In this document: positions 12,746-23,333 of the stretch, piece by piece
Layout: every line of letters starts with the position of its first letter
Position numbering within the stretch: position 1 is the first letter of the stretch
NCBI GenBank assembly: GCA_024703915.1
Contig: CP087969.1
Coordinates: forward strand, 3,286,001 to 3,350,000
Direction of reading: 5' to 3'
Source of the DNA: Massilia sp. H-1
Lineage (GTDB): Bacteria > Pseudomonadota > Gammaproteobacteria > Burkholderiales > Burkholderiaceae_D
DNA: 64,000 nucleotides
The notes under the pieces: model-generated
What the model saw: the letters and a program-made list of their open reading frames with translations, nothing else
The model's database searches: none
Told to the model about the DNA's origin: nothing
Position numbers and translations under genes: made by a program

Positions 12746-15007
12746 ATTTGAGTAGCACCAGTGCCGTCCCGGCATTGCCAGGGTCCGAGGAAGGCGTGCT
12801 TAAGCCCTTCCAGTTTGAGCTGGACGTGTTACCCCGGCTGCTACTGGTGGACGACGAGCCCCGTCTGCTGTCGTCGCTCTACGAACTGCTCGACAACCGC
12901 CATTACCACCTGGTGACCGCCACCTGCGGACGCGAAGCGCTGGAGCATCTGCACAAGCTCAAATTCGACCTGGTCCTGCTCGACCTGCGCCTGCCCGACA
13001 TGAGCGGCCACGAGATCATGGACGTGATCAACGAGAAGGGCATCGATGCCGACGTGATCGTCATGAGCGGCGAAGTGGGCATCGACGCGGCGATCGGCGC
13101 CCTGGAAGCGCGGCGCCTACGATTACCTGCGCAAGCCCTACAGCCGCGAAGAACTGCTCAAGACGGTGGCCAACGCGCTCGGCCAGCGGCGCCTGGAAAT
13201 GGCCAACGCCCGCATCGCCTCCCAGCTGGAAAACTCGGAAAAGCTGTACCGCTACCTGGTCGACAGCTCGCCCGACATCATCTACACCCTCAATCACGAA
13301 GGCCGCTTCACCTTCGTCAACGACCGCGCCTACCAGCTGCTCGGCTTCTCGCGCGAAGAACTGATCGGCAAGCATTACTCGATCCTGGTGCACGACGAAG
13401 ACCTCGAGCGCGCGCTACGTGTTCAACGAGCGCCGGGTCGACGAGCGCGCCTCGCGCAATGTCGAACTGCGCCTGAAGTGCCACAGCGGCAGCGGCACCG
13501 ACCGCACCTTCAACAATACCCTGATGACGATCTCGCTCAACTCGATCGGCATGCATGTGCCCGACCACGAGGTCAAGAAGCTCGAGTTTTTCGGCACCTA
13601 CGGCGTGGCGCGCGACATCACCGACCGCAAGCGCGCCGAAGAAGTGATCTCTTACCAGGCCTACCACGACATCCTGACCGACCTGCCGAACCGGATGCTG
13701 TTCAAGGACCGGCTGGGGCTGGCCGTAATCCAGGCCAAGCGCAAGGTCACCGAGCTGGCGGTCATGTTCATCGACCTGGACCGCTTCAAGCTGGTCAACG
13801 ACACGCTCGGCCACGTCAAGGGCGACGAGCTGCTGCAGCAAGTGTCGCTGCGCCTGGAAGGATTGCCTGCGCCGCGGCGACACGCTGGCGCGCCAGGGCG
13901 GCGACGAATTCACGATCGTGCTGCCCGAGCTGCGCGACCGCGAAGACGCGCGCCACATCGCCGACAAATTCCTCGAGAGCCTGCACAAGCCGTTCGACCT
14001 GGACGGACACGAAGTGCACATCTCGGCCAGTATCGGGATCGCCATCTACCCGACCGACGGCGACTCGATCGACGAGCTGCTGCGCCACGCCGACATCGCC
14101 ATGTACCAGGTCAAGGCGCTGGGCAAGAACGGCCACGCCTTCTACGACAATGCGATGCTGGACGTGTCGCACCAGAAGATCGCGCTCGAGCAAGCCCTGC
14201 GCCGCGCGCTCGACCAGGACGAGCTGGAGATGTACTACCAGCCGCAGATCGACGTGATCACCGGCCGCATCATCGGCGCCGAAGGCTTGATGCGCTGGAA
14301 CCACCCGCAGCGCGGCCTGCTCACGGCCGGCATGAATTCCTGCCGTTCGCCGAAGACAACGGCCTGATGCTGCCGATCTCGGACTGGATGATCACCGCCC
14401 TGTGCCGCGACATGCAGATCTGGAACGCGGTCGGCAGGCCAGTCGGTCCGGCTGTCGCTGAACCTGTCGCCCCAGTATCTCGACCGCGGCGACTTCTTCG
14501 AGAAGATGCGCGGGGCCCTGGTGCGCTACGGGATTTCAGCCAGCCCAGATCGAAGTGGAAATCACCGAGAACATCTGCATCCGCAATCCGCAGTACGCGA
14601 TCGACCAGCTCAACAAGCTGTGCCAGCTCGGGGTCTCGGTCGCGATCGACGACTTCGGCACCGGCTATTCTTCGCTGTCCTACCTGCACCGCTTCCCGAT
14701 CCACACGATCAAGATCGACCAGTCGTTCGTGAAGGTGATCCACGACGAGCAGGGCCACTATCCGGTGATTCTGGCGATCATCTCGATCGCGCGCGGGCTG
14801 GGCCTGCACCTGATCGCCGAAGGCGTCGAAACCGAGATCCAGGCGCGCTACCTGAAAGCGAACGGCTGCCTGACCATGCAGGGCTTCCTGTTCCACCGTC
14901 CGGTCTCGCTGGCCACCTTCATCTGCGTGCTGGAAGAGCATTACCTGGTGCCCGAGCGCGGCACCATGGCCCAGGCCAAGCCTGGCCATCGCTTAGGGAT
15001 GCGATGA
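12742..15007 (+). CDS. Response regulator with PAS, GGDEF and EAL domains (frame broken)
   Basis: About 750 residues: REC (residues ~30-150; phospho-acceptor Asp in 'FDLVLLDLRLPDMSG', 'YDYLRKPYS'), PAS (~165-290, 'YRYLVDSSPDIIYTLN'), GGDEF (~300-460) and EAL (~480-720). The diguanylate-cyclase site is intact as GGDEF in 'RQGGDEFT', and an RxxD inhibitory site (RRGD) sits five residues before it. The EAL signature reads EGL in 'IGAEGLMRWNHP'; 'DDFGTGYSSLSYL' and 'EGVETEIQ' are normal. It should make and/or break c-di-GMP under control of the upstream kinase. Breaks include 12798, 13113, 13416, 13863, 14333, 14440 and 14537. Confidence 0.9.
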
Positions 15008-16566
15008 GCGAAAGCGCCGCCGTCCTGGCCCCGCAGTCGCACACCGCTGAATACCTGCGCCTCAAGGCGCTGGCCCTGCGCGGCTCGGCCGCCGCCCAGC
15101 ACCGCCTCGGCTTCATGTTCTTCAATGGCGAAGGGGTGGCGCGCGACCCGGCCGCCGCCCTGACCTGGTACCTGAAGGCCGCCTACGGGGGGCTCGACCA
15201 TGCGCAATACAACCTGGGCGTGATGTACCAGCGCGGCCAGGGCGTGCCCAGGGACGACCAGCTGGCCGTGCACTGGTACACGCTGGCCGCCGAGCAGGGC
15301 TATGCGGCGGCCCAGTACAACCTGGGCTGGATGGTGGCCAAGGGCGTGGGCGTGGCCGGGGACGTGAACCTGGCGCGCTACTGGTTCACCAAGGCCGCCG
15401 CCCAGGGCGACAGCCAAGCGCAAAACAATCTCGGCATGATGTACGAGACCGGCAAGGGCGCGCCCCAGGACTGGCGCCAGGCCGTGGCCTGGTACCGCAA
15501 GGCGGCCGAGCAGGGCTATGCGCGCGCCCAGTTCAACCTGGCGCTGCGCTACGACAGCGGGCAGGGCGTCGAACAGGATGCGCAGCAAGCCATCGCCTGG
15601 TTGCGCAAGGCCGCCGGGCACGGCTACGCGCTTGTACCCAGTTCAATCTCGGATTGCGCTACGACAAGGGACAGGACCTGGAGAGCGATCCGGCGGCGGC
15701 CATCGGCTGGTACCGGCGCGCCGCCGACCAGGGCCACGCGAGCGCCCAGTTCAATCTGGCGCTGCTGCAGGACGGCGCGGCGGCGCTGGACTGGTTCCGC
15801 AAGGCGGCCGCACTGGGCCACGCGGCGGCCCAGGACCAGCTGGGGCTGCGCCACGAGCACGGCAACGGGGTCGCCTGCGACCTGGCCATGGCGGGGGCCT
15901 GGTATGCCAAGGCGGCGGCCCAGAACTTCCCCAGCGCGCAATATCACCTCGGGCTGCTGGTCGACAGCGGGCGCGGGGTGGCGCCCGACCCGGCGTTGGC
16001 CGCGGCCTGGTTCCGGCGCGCGGCCGAACAGGGCCATGTGCGGGCCCAGTTCGACCTCGGCCTGCGCTGCGAAAGCGGGCGCGGCGTCGCGCGCGACCTG
16101 GCGGCCGCGCTGGCCTGGTACCGGCGCGCCGCCGACCAGGACTACGTGCTTAGGCCCAGTACATGGTCGGCACCCTGTACGACCAGAGCGGCCCCCTGGC
16201 CGATGCCGCCCAGGCCATGGAATGGTATTTGCGGGCGGCGGCCCAGGGCCACGCGCGCGCCCAGTTCGCGCTGGGCCTGCGCTACGACTGCGGCAGCGGC
16301 GTGGCGCGCGATTACGAGGCGGCCTTCGCCTGGTACCTGCGGGCCGCGCGCCAGGGCCATGCGCGGGCCCAGTTCAACCTGGGGCTGATGCATGCGAGCG
16401 GCCAGGGCGCGCGGCGCGACCTGCTGGCCGCCTATGCCTGGCTGCTGCAGGCCGCGCGCGGGCGGCGAGTGCGCCGCGCAGGCCTATCTGGCGCGGGTCA
16501 GCGCGCATGAACCCGGTGCAACTGTCGCACGTGGCGCGCCTGCGCGCCGAATTGCGCGACGCCTGA
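15004..16566 (+). CDS. SEL1-like repeat protein (frame broken)
   Basis: About 520 residues made almost entirely of 36-residue SEL1/TPR-like helical repeats; roughly a dozen copies of a pattern such as 'AWYRKAAEQGYARAQFNL' are visible from residue ~20 to the C-terminus. No signal peptide, so it is probably a cytoplasmic scaffold or adaptor. ATG 15004 overlaps the TGA of the GGDEF-EAL gene by four bases, making it the third gene of a tightly coupled signalling operon. Frame breaks near 15630, at 16149 (GCTTAGGCC for Pro-Ala-Gln) and near 16462. SEL1 proteins commonly bind partner enzymes; the partner here is unknown. Confidence 0.88.
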   Translation: MSESAAVLAPQSHTAEYLRLKALALRGSAAAQHRLGFMFFNGEGVARDPAAALTWYLKAAYGGLDHAQYNLGVMYQRGQGVPRDDQLAVHWYTLAAEQGYAAAQYNLGWMVAKGVGVAGDVNLARYWFTKAAAQGDSQAQNNLGMMYETGKGAPQDWRQAVAWYRKAAEQGYARAQFNLALRYDSGQGVEQDAQQAIAWLRKAAGHGYALVPSSISDCATTRDRTWRAIRRRPSAGTGAPPTRATRAPSSIWRCCRTARRRWTGSARRPHWATRRPRTSWGCATSTATGSPATWPWRGPGMPRRRPRTSPARNITSGCWSTAGAGWRPTRRWPRPGSGARPNRAMCGPSSTSACAAKAGAASRATWRPRWPGTGAPPTRTTCLGPVHGRHPVRPERPPGRCRPGHGMVFAGGGPGPRARPVRAGPALRLRQRRGARLRGGLRLVPAGRAPGPCAGPVQPGADACERPGRAARPAGRLCLAAAGRARAASAPRRPIWRGSARMNPVQLSHVARLRAELRDA

Positions 16567-16617
16567 GGCGGGACTGGGCTAGACTACTGTATATCCTGAC
16601 AGTGCAAGGAACCTTCC

Positions 16618-17354
16618 GTGGCGTCAATGGACCAGCTCGCCGCAGGCCCGCCGGCGTGCGCCCGGCGCGGCCGCCTGCGCGGCGGACGGGCAGGCGCTGG
16701 CGGTCCATTCCTTTGACGAATGGCGCCGCGCCGCGCGCGCTGCTGCTGCGCGCCGCGTGGCGCCCGAACTGGTGCACTGGACCGGCCCGCAGGACCATGG
16801 CGAGCTGTTCGCCCGCGCAGCCGGCGGGCGCCGCCGCTGCGCATCGGGCGCAAGCTGATGGGCATGCTGGAGGGCGCGGCCTGTTGCCGCGCGCCGCAGC
16901 GCTGGGCCTTGCTGTACCGGGTGCTGTGGCGCTGGCAGCAGGGCGACCATGCCGTCCTGTCCGCCGCCGACCGGGACGGCGCGCGCCTGCATGCCATGGT
17001 CAGGGCCGTGCGCCGCGCCGAGCGCGACATGCATGCCCGGATCCGCTTTCGCGAGCGGCGCGCGGACGCCGGTCCGCCCCGCTTCGTGGCCTGGTTCGAG
17101 CCCGCGCACGACGTGCTGCCGCGGGTGGCCCGCCACTTCATGGCCGCATGGGCCGCGTCAGCTGGATGATCGCCACCCCGGACGCGAGCGTCATGTGGGA
17201 CGGCGCCGCCCTGCACAGCACCGGCGCGCTGATGGGCGGCCCCGGAGAGATCGAGGCCGGCGACGCGCCCTGGCTCACCTATTGCCGCAGCATTTACCTC
17301 CCGGCCCGCCTCCATACCGAGCTGTTGGATGGCGGGCGGGCGGAAGGCCTGTAA
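16618..17354 (+). CDS. DUF4130 / TIGR03915-type putative DNA-repair protein (frame broken)
   Basis: Reading across two breaks gives 'FDEWRRAARALLLRRVAPE', 'QRWALLYRVLWRW', 'VRAVRRAERDMHARIRFRER', 'RFVAWFEPAHDVLPRVARHF' and 'GRVSWMIATPDASVMWDG', the conserved blocks of the DUF4130 family (putative DNA metabolism/repair protein). The family is usually encoded next to a radical-SAM partner (TIGR03916); none is seen here. Start GTG 16618 is a guess, because the first ~35 codons are low complexity and the frame changes before 'FDEW'. A second break is near 17150 (one base lost). Several intact GCCGGC sites lie here. Biochemical function unproven. Confidence 0.7.
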
Positions 17355-17496
17355 AAATTTCCCGAACATCTATATGATCGGCATTTCGCCGGAATCGTGC
17401 TTCATCCCACGATCCCCGCATTTCGTCGCTCCGCATGCGGCCCCTGCTTAAAGGCTTGCCTACACTGCAAGCATCGATCATCAACAAGGAGCACAC

Positions 17497-18725
17497 ATGT
17501 TCAGCCAACTGGGCCATTGGTACCGCGACTGGGAACAAGAACAATTGCGGGTTCTGGAAGACCCCGAGAGCGCCCGCCTGGCCCGTCCGGGCCTGCGCCG
17601 CGTCGTCGCCTGCCTGTACTGGCGAACATGTCGGCCATCGAACGGGGCCAGCTGCGCGAGTTCTCCATCAAGTATCAGGGCTGGCGCATCTATGCGGCGA
17701 TCGCGCGCCTGATCCTGCTGTTTTCCGTGTGCGGTGTGGGCATCCACCTGCTGCGGCCGCAAAAGGGCTTGCTCCCTTGCATCCTGACCGCCAACATGCT
17801 GGGGCTGGTGGTCTGCATGGTCTTTCTGGTGGCTTACTTCAATTACCGCAAGATGGCTTAAGCAAGACCGTGCGCTTCGGCCTGGTGCTGATGCTGGGAA
17901 CCGGGCTCGGGGCCATGGGCGGCGCCGTTCACGCGACCTGGACCAAGGGCGAGCCGCTGCAAGATGCCGTGATGAGCCGCCTGCCGCGCGCGATCATGAT
18001 CGGACTGGGGGCCTAGCCTGTTCCTGGCCGTGCCGATGGCGGTCGTGGGCGGCTTGCGCAACAAGGAATACGAGGCCATCACCGCCAGGCTCGCGCTCGA
18101 TGCCGAGCGCGAGGCAGGGCCGCGCGAGCTGAGCGAAGCGCGCCTGCGCATGCTGCATGCCCAGATCGAACCGCACTTCCTGTTCAACACCCTGGGCGCG
18201 GTCCAGCAGCTGGCCGAAAAGGAGTCGCCCCGGGCGGCCGAACTGACCGCCAATCTGATCGCCTTCCTGCGCGGCAGCCTTGGCGAAATGCGCAGCGAAC
18301 GGGTCTCGCTGGCGGTCGACTTCGGCATGATCGACGCCTATCTCAAGGTGATGGCGGTGCGCCAGGGCGAGCGCCTGCGCTTCACGCTGGACTTGCTTGT
18401 AGCCTGGCCGCCGCTGGAAGTGCCGAGCATGATGCTGCTCACGCTGGTGGAAAACGCGATCAAGCACGGCATCGAACCTTCATTGCGCGGCGGCGCGATC
18501 CACATCGGCGCCGCGCGCGACGGCGACCGGCTGGTGCTGTCGGTGCGCGACACGGGCGCCGGCCTGGCCGAGCAGCCGGGCGCCGATGACGGCTTGTCGA
18601 ATATCCGCACCCGCCTGCAGCTGCTGTATGGCGCCGACGCCTCCCTGGCCGTCAGCGGCGCCGACGACGGCGGCGTGCTGGCCCGACTGACACTCCCACT
18701 TGCACAAGGAAAGACCACCGCATGA
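17497..18725 (+). CDS. LytS/AlgZ-type membrane sensor histidine kinase (frame broken)
   Basis: About 410 residues. A polar N-terminus is followed by about four hydrophobic segments between 17690 and 18040 ('AIARLILLFSVCGVGIHLL', 'ILTANMLGLVVCMVFLVAYF' and on). The His_kinase (PF06580) domain has the phospho-acceptor motif 'LHAQIEPHFLFNTLGAVQQ' and the ATP-binding 'LLTLVENAIKHGIEP' and 'VRDTGAGL'. Breaks near 17625, at 17856 (GCTTAAGC), 18011 (CCTAGC) and 18397. The ribosome-binding site is AAGGAG. Its TGA overlaps the ATG of the LytTR regulator. The signal it senses is unknown. Confidence 0.9.
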
Positions 18726-19470
18726 CTACCCGGATCATGATTGCCGAAGACGAACCCCTGATGCGCGAACGCTTGCTCGACGCCCTAGACCAGGCCTGGC
18801 CCGAGGCCCGCGTGGTGCTCGTGGCCGAGAATGGCAACGATGCCTGGGACGGCTTCCTCGAACATCAGCCGGAAGTGGTTTTTCTCGATATCCGCATGCC
18901 GGGCTTGTCGGGGCTGGACGTGGCTGCGCGCATCGGCAAGGCGGCCCACGTGGTGTTCGTGACCGCCTACGACCAGTACGCGGTCGAGGCCTTCGACGCC
19001 GGCGCCATCGATTACCTGCTCAAGCCGGTGCAGGGCGAGCGCCTGGCGCGCACCGTGGAACGGATCCGCGCCAAGCTGGCCGCGCCCCCGCCCGACCTGG
19101 GCCAGCTGCTGCAGCGCCTGGCCGCGGCCTTGCCCGACAAGGCGCCCGAGCCGCTCAAGTACATTCGCGCCACGGTCGGCAAGCAGATCCGCCTGATCGA
19201 CGTGCACGACGTGCTGTTCTTCCAGTCCGACACCAAGTACACGCGGGTGGTGCTGGCCGACGCCGAAGCGCTGGTCAAGATACCGCTCAAGGATTTGCTC
19301 GGTGGCTTGGACAGCGAGCGCTTCTGGCAGATTCACCGCGGCACCGTCGTCAATGTGCGCGCCATCATCGGCGCCGACCGGGTCGACGCCGAGCGGCTCG
19401 AAGTGGTGGTGCGGCAGCAGCTGAGAAACTGCCCGTGAGCCGCACCTTCGCCCACCTGTTCCGCGAATAG
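18722..19470 (+). CDS. LytTR-family response regulator (AlgR/LytR type)
   Basis: Residues ~4-120 form a receiver ('IMIAEDEPLMRERLLDAL', phospho-acceptor Asp in 'EVVFLDIRMPGLSG', 'VTAYDQYAVEAFDAGAIDYL'); residues ~140-245 form a LytTR DNA-binding domain ('KYIRATVGKQIRLIDVHDV', 'FWQIHRGTVVNVRAI'). ATG 18722 overlaps the kinase stop by four bases. The literal frame stops at 19438, but a shift near 19418 restores the family-typical C-terminus 'KLPVSRTFAHLFRE' ending at 19470, so the longer end is annotated. Target genes are not evident. Confidence 0.92.
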
Positions 19471-19484
19471 GGCGCAGCGCGAAC

Positions 19485-19514
19485 GAAAAAAACCAGCCGA
19501 GGCTGGTTTTTTTT
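19485..19514. terminator. Bidirectional rho-independent terminator
   Basis: A perfect stem AACCAGCC / GGCTGGTT with a two-base loop lies at 19491-19508, preceded by an A run and followed by a run of eight or more T. It lies between the convergent LytTR regulator and TonB-receptor genes and can serve both strands. Confidence 0.92.
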
Positions 19515-19530
19515 GGTCCACGAAAGCGGT

Positions 19531-22075
19531 TTAGAAGCGTACGTTCAGGGCAGCGTTGAACATGCGGCCCAGCTGGCTGAACTGCGAGCCATCGTAGGTC
19601 GTGATCGTGTAGCGCTGGTTGAAGGTGATCGCGTCGGCCTGGACCTGGCGCGGGGTGCGGCCGGTGCCGTCCACCACGTTCGATGCCAGATCGGCCTTGC
19701 CTTGCGCGTTCAGGCCGCGCAGTTCCCACTTCGGCGTCACATCGAACAGATTGTTGATGTTGAACGTCAGCGTCATCTTGTCGCTCATCTGATAGTTGAC
19801 GGAGAAGTCGGTCACGGTCTTGGTCTTGAACACGGTTTCCATGTTCGGGCTCAAGTCGGCCTGACGGAAGGTGGTCGGACCGAATACCGTGTTGTTCAGC
19901 GAGAAGTTGAACTTGGCGTAGTCGAGATCGAAGCCGATGATGTTCTTGTGCTTAGGACGCGAGGTGAAGATCAGCGCTTCCTGGGTGGCATCGAGTACCG
20001 ACTGGTTGACTGCCTTGACGAAGTCGACTTCATGCACGGCACCGTCGCGCTCGTTCTTGAGCGTGTAGTTGCCCGACCAGTTGAACGCTGCCTTGCCATG
20101 CCGATGAAAGGAATGTTCTTGTGGCTGAACACATAGTCGAGACCGGAAGTCTTGCTGTCGAGCGCATTCGTGAAGAAGCTCAGCGAGACGATCTGGGCCG
20201 CAGCCAGTTTCTGATCGACTTCATTGAGCGGATCACCCGTGCCGCGGATTTCCTTGCCCAGGATGATGCGGTTCTTCATCGCGATGTTGTAGTAATCGAG
20301 CGTCATGCTGGTGTTGCTGTTCGGCTTGTAGCCGAGGCCCAGCGTGATGTTGCGCGATTTCTCGGCTTGCAGCGCAGGCACGCCCAGGCCGGTCGCTTGC
20401 GGCGACACGTTGTTGAACAGGCCCGAACGCTGGATCTTGCCGTCGACGAAGGAGTACTGCGCCTTCTGGGTGTAGATCTGGTGCAGCGACGGCGCGCGGA
20501 AGCCGGTCGAGACCGAGCCGCGCACGGTCAGGCTGTCGCTGACCTTGTAGCGGTTGCTCAGTTTCCAGACGAAGGCATTGCCGAAGTCGCTGTACTTCTC
20601 AGTAGCGGCCGATCGCATCGACCAGCATGCGGTCGCTCACGTCGAACAGGGCGCCCAGGTAGCCACCGTAGTTGTCGCGGTTCGACTTGAAGGAGTTGAC
20701 CGGATCGTTACCGGCGTAGGAATCAGGCGCCGCCGTTGATGTAAGACGCTTCGTTGCTGCTAAACGATGGTTTCATATTCTTCCCAGCGCAATTCGGTAC
20801 CGAAATACAGATTGACCTTCGGTGCGATCTGCTTGGACATGTCGGCATTGAACACGGTGTGGTTGAATTCCACGCCGCCCGGATGGAAGACCGTTGGCGA
20901 TTGCGCGCCCAGCGAATGGTTGACCGTGTTCGAGACCAGGTAATCCTGCTTGTTGCCGCCGAAGGTGATGCTCATGTCGGCGGCCCAGTAAGATGATCTC
21001 GGTCTTGACGCCGCCGGTCGCATTGTAGTCGTCCAGGGTGCCGTCAAAGTGCGGACCGTAGCCTTTGTACTGCTGGCCGCTCGGGGTCAGCAGACCGTAG
21101 TCGGTCGGCTGCCAGTAAGGCGTACGGTAGTTGGCGAAGCTGAAGACGTCCTTCTTGATGTAGGCAAAGTTGCCGTAGGCGCGGGTGTTGTCGTCGATGT
21201 CGAAGGCCGAATTGACGAGGAACTTGGCTGCCTTGGTCTTGGGCGAACCGTTGATGTTGCCTGCGTCCGGATTGGCAGCCAGGAAAGCTTGCACGTCGGC
21301 CAGGTTGGCGCCGAAGGTGGCCGCTTCATGCCGCCGCTGACGGTACCAGGACGGTTGGCCAGGCCCACTTTCGACGCTTCGACCGTGAAGTTCACGAAAC
21401 CGCGGCCGCCGAGGCTAAAGCCGTTGTTCAGGCTCAGCGATCCGCTCTTGCCGTCGCGTTCGCCCGTCATGCTTAGGCATGCGCGCGAAAACGAACCTTC
21501 GCTGGCGCTGTCCTTCAGGATGATGTTGACCACGCTGATGATCGCGTCCGAACCGTACTGGGCCGATGCACCGTCGCGCAGCACTTCGATGCGCTTGATG
21601 GCGTCCGCAGGGATCGTGGAAATGTCGGCGCCGCTTTCGCCGCGGCCTGGGGAAGTCTGGGTGTAGACCAGGGCGCTCGAATTCTTGCGCTTGCCGTTGA
21701 TCAGGACCAGCACGCGGCTTGGACCCATGTTACGGATCTCGTAAGGATCGAGCAGCGAGGTTGCATCGTTGACCGGGGTCTGCACGGTGTTGAACGATGG
21801 AACGCGGAAGCCCAGGGCCTTGTCCAGCGAGTTCTGGTTGGTCTTGGTCAGTTCGCGGCTCGACAGGATGTCGATCGGGACCGGGGTGTCGACCATGGTG
21901 CGCTGGGAACCGCGGCTACCGGTCGAGACGATCACGACTTTCTGGATTTCGTCGAGGTTCAGGTCGCCTGCGGCCGGGGCCGACTGGGTCGATTGCGGCG
22001 CTTCGTCGGCCGCGGTTGCTGCCCGCTGCTGCAGAGGAGGAGTACTGCGATGTGAATTGCTGTTGCTTTTGTCAT
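19531..22075 (-). CDS. TonB-dependent outer-membrane receptor (frame broken)
   Basis: About 850 residues. Start ATG 22075 with AAGGAAG upstream; the N-terminus is a signal peptide (MTKATAIHIAVLLLCS...). The plug domain follows ('VVIVSTGSRGSQRTMVDTPV', 'LDPYEIRNMGPSRVLVLING', 'IKRIEVLRDGASAQYGSDAI'), then the 22-strand barrel ending in 'QLGRMFNAALNVRF' with the terminal Phe required for barrel insertion. The plug resembles large receptors of the iron/oligosaccharide type, but the ligand cannot be assigned. Breaks near 22020, 21474 (CTTAGG), 21330, 20995, 20755, 20605 and 20098. No sigma/anti-sigma pair or transport operon adjoins it. Confidence 0.92.
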
Positions 22076-22654
22076 GAAGTTCTTCCTTAGGCAATGCGTT
22101 TCAAAAAAATAGAACTCTTGGGATGTTGTCGCCCTGATGGGCTTTTTTATATTGTGCAGTTCCCTTGGTGTGTCTCCACCGGACCGTGCATCCATGGATA
22201 TACCTTGCCGCTAACAATGTATAGACAGATAGAAAAGATGTCTATTTATTCCTTGGCGGCGGAGCAAGGAGTGCATAAATACAACGTAGGAATAGATAGA
22301 AACATGCCCAAAACACCAAGGGTATGTACGCGTATACAAACTCATTTTGGAATTGGGATGACCGATGTGTGACGTATTTGCGGCGTGGCGCGATTCGGTA
22401 TGAAACATGCGTGAATTCGCCACTAAGAGTATGCAAACTCCCGATACGGGTTTATGCTAACTTCATGCATTTATGTATCAATTGTCGTCATATGTATATG
22501 TATCTCACGCAATTTTACGATCTCATCTGCAAATACTCCTGTCGCCGCAAGCATTCGCTGTCTATATTTAAAGCGTGAGTTCGTTTAGCGAACTGACCAG
22601 TGTTTCCAAGCATAGGGAATGCTGCCGGGACAAACCTGAAACCAAGGAGTCAAC
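22076..22654. other. AT-rich intergenic region
   Basis: About 580 bases with no convincing gene, between the divergent TonB-receptor and secreted-protein genes. From roughly 22140 to 22580 the base composition is far more A+T-rich than anything else in the window, with runs such as the one around 22200-22320. It must hold the promoters of both flanking genes. No tRNA, insertion-sequence end or long direct repeat was seen. The short frames inside it lack ribosome-binding sites and homology to anything I know. Confidence 0.7.
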
Positions 22655-23079
22655 ATGAAACGCTTACTGCTTTGTGCATTAGTCGGATCGCTGTCGCTGG
22701 TCGCAACGGCGCAGTCCGAGCAAGATCAGGCGGTCGTTATTCGCGGTTACCAGATCGACCTGCCCACCAAGGCTTATCACCTGTATGCGGGGGATATGTC
22801 CGCCTATGCTTAAGCTCGTATGACCTGGCCACCGGTCAGCCGATGAGCTTGCGTCACGTGGGAAATCGCCTGTATGCAACGATTGGAAATCAAGAACCGA
22901 AGTTGCTCGTTGCGGCCGCGCACAATGTGCTCGTGTCGACCGACCGTCAGATGCGTCTGACACTGAACCGCCAGACTGACGGCGAGTTCGCAGGACAGTT
23001 GTGGCTGGTTGGCGATGCACGTACCGCAAGCGCCAGCAAAACCGGTCAGCAGTATGCACAGTTGATCAGCTTCAGGTAG
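22655..23079 (+). CDS. Small secreted protein of unknown function
   Basis: About 141 residues with an AAGGAG ribosome-binding site and a clear signal peptide (MKRLLLCALVGSLSLVATAQ), cleavage likely after TAQ. The mature part is beta-rich: 'YHLYAGDMSAYAGSYDLATG', 'MSLRHVGNRLYATIGNQEPK', 'GEFAGQLWLVGDAR'. No domain recognised; the central part could be a small beta-barrel. One break at 22809-22816 (GCTTAAGC where Ala-Gly is expected) splits it. Likely periplasmic, since the C-terminus (QLISFR) does end in aromatic-X but the protein is too small for a typical porin. Confidence 0.7.
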
Positions 23080-23214
23080 CACCCGGGCCCACCGGCCCAC
23101 ACCATCGCCGTCCCGTCCGCGGTTCCGGATTACCCATCCCGACCCCGGACGACACGGCCGATCCCCCTCGACAATTTGTCACGCAGCCCCGATCCCGCGT
23201 AAAATGCGGAGCAC

Positions 23215-23288
23215 GCGGGTGTAGCTCAATGGTAGAGCAGAAGCTTCCCAAGCTTACGACGAGGGTTCGATTCCCTTCACCCGCTCCA
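23215..23288 (+). tRNA. tRNA-Gly (anticodon CCC)
   Basis: A 74-base cloverleaf with acceptor stem GCGGGTG / CACCCGC, D arm GCTCAATGGTAGAGC, anticodon loop TTCCCAA (anticodon CCC, reads GGG), T arm AGGGTTCGATTCCCT and encoded CCA at 23286-23288. It closely resembles E. coli glyU in layout. No integrase or partial duplicate of its 3' end follows, so it does not mark an island here. Confidence 0.95.
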
Positions 23289-23333
23289 GCCTGGCGTAGA
23301 ATCGGTGGCAAACCATCCGCCCGCGCCGCTACC

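Noticed and set aside
14506..16566. A 686-codon frame spanning the GGDEF-EAL and SEL1 genes
   Set aside because: Its N-terminal part is an out-of-frame read of the EAL domain and its C-terminal part is scrambled SEL1 sequence; only a short middle section is true SEL1 protein.
23215..23288. tRNA-Gly as an integration site for a genomic island
   Set aside because: No integrase, no repeated tRNA 3' end and no foreign gene block follow it.
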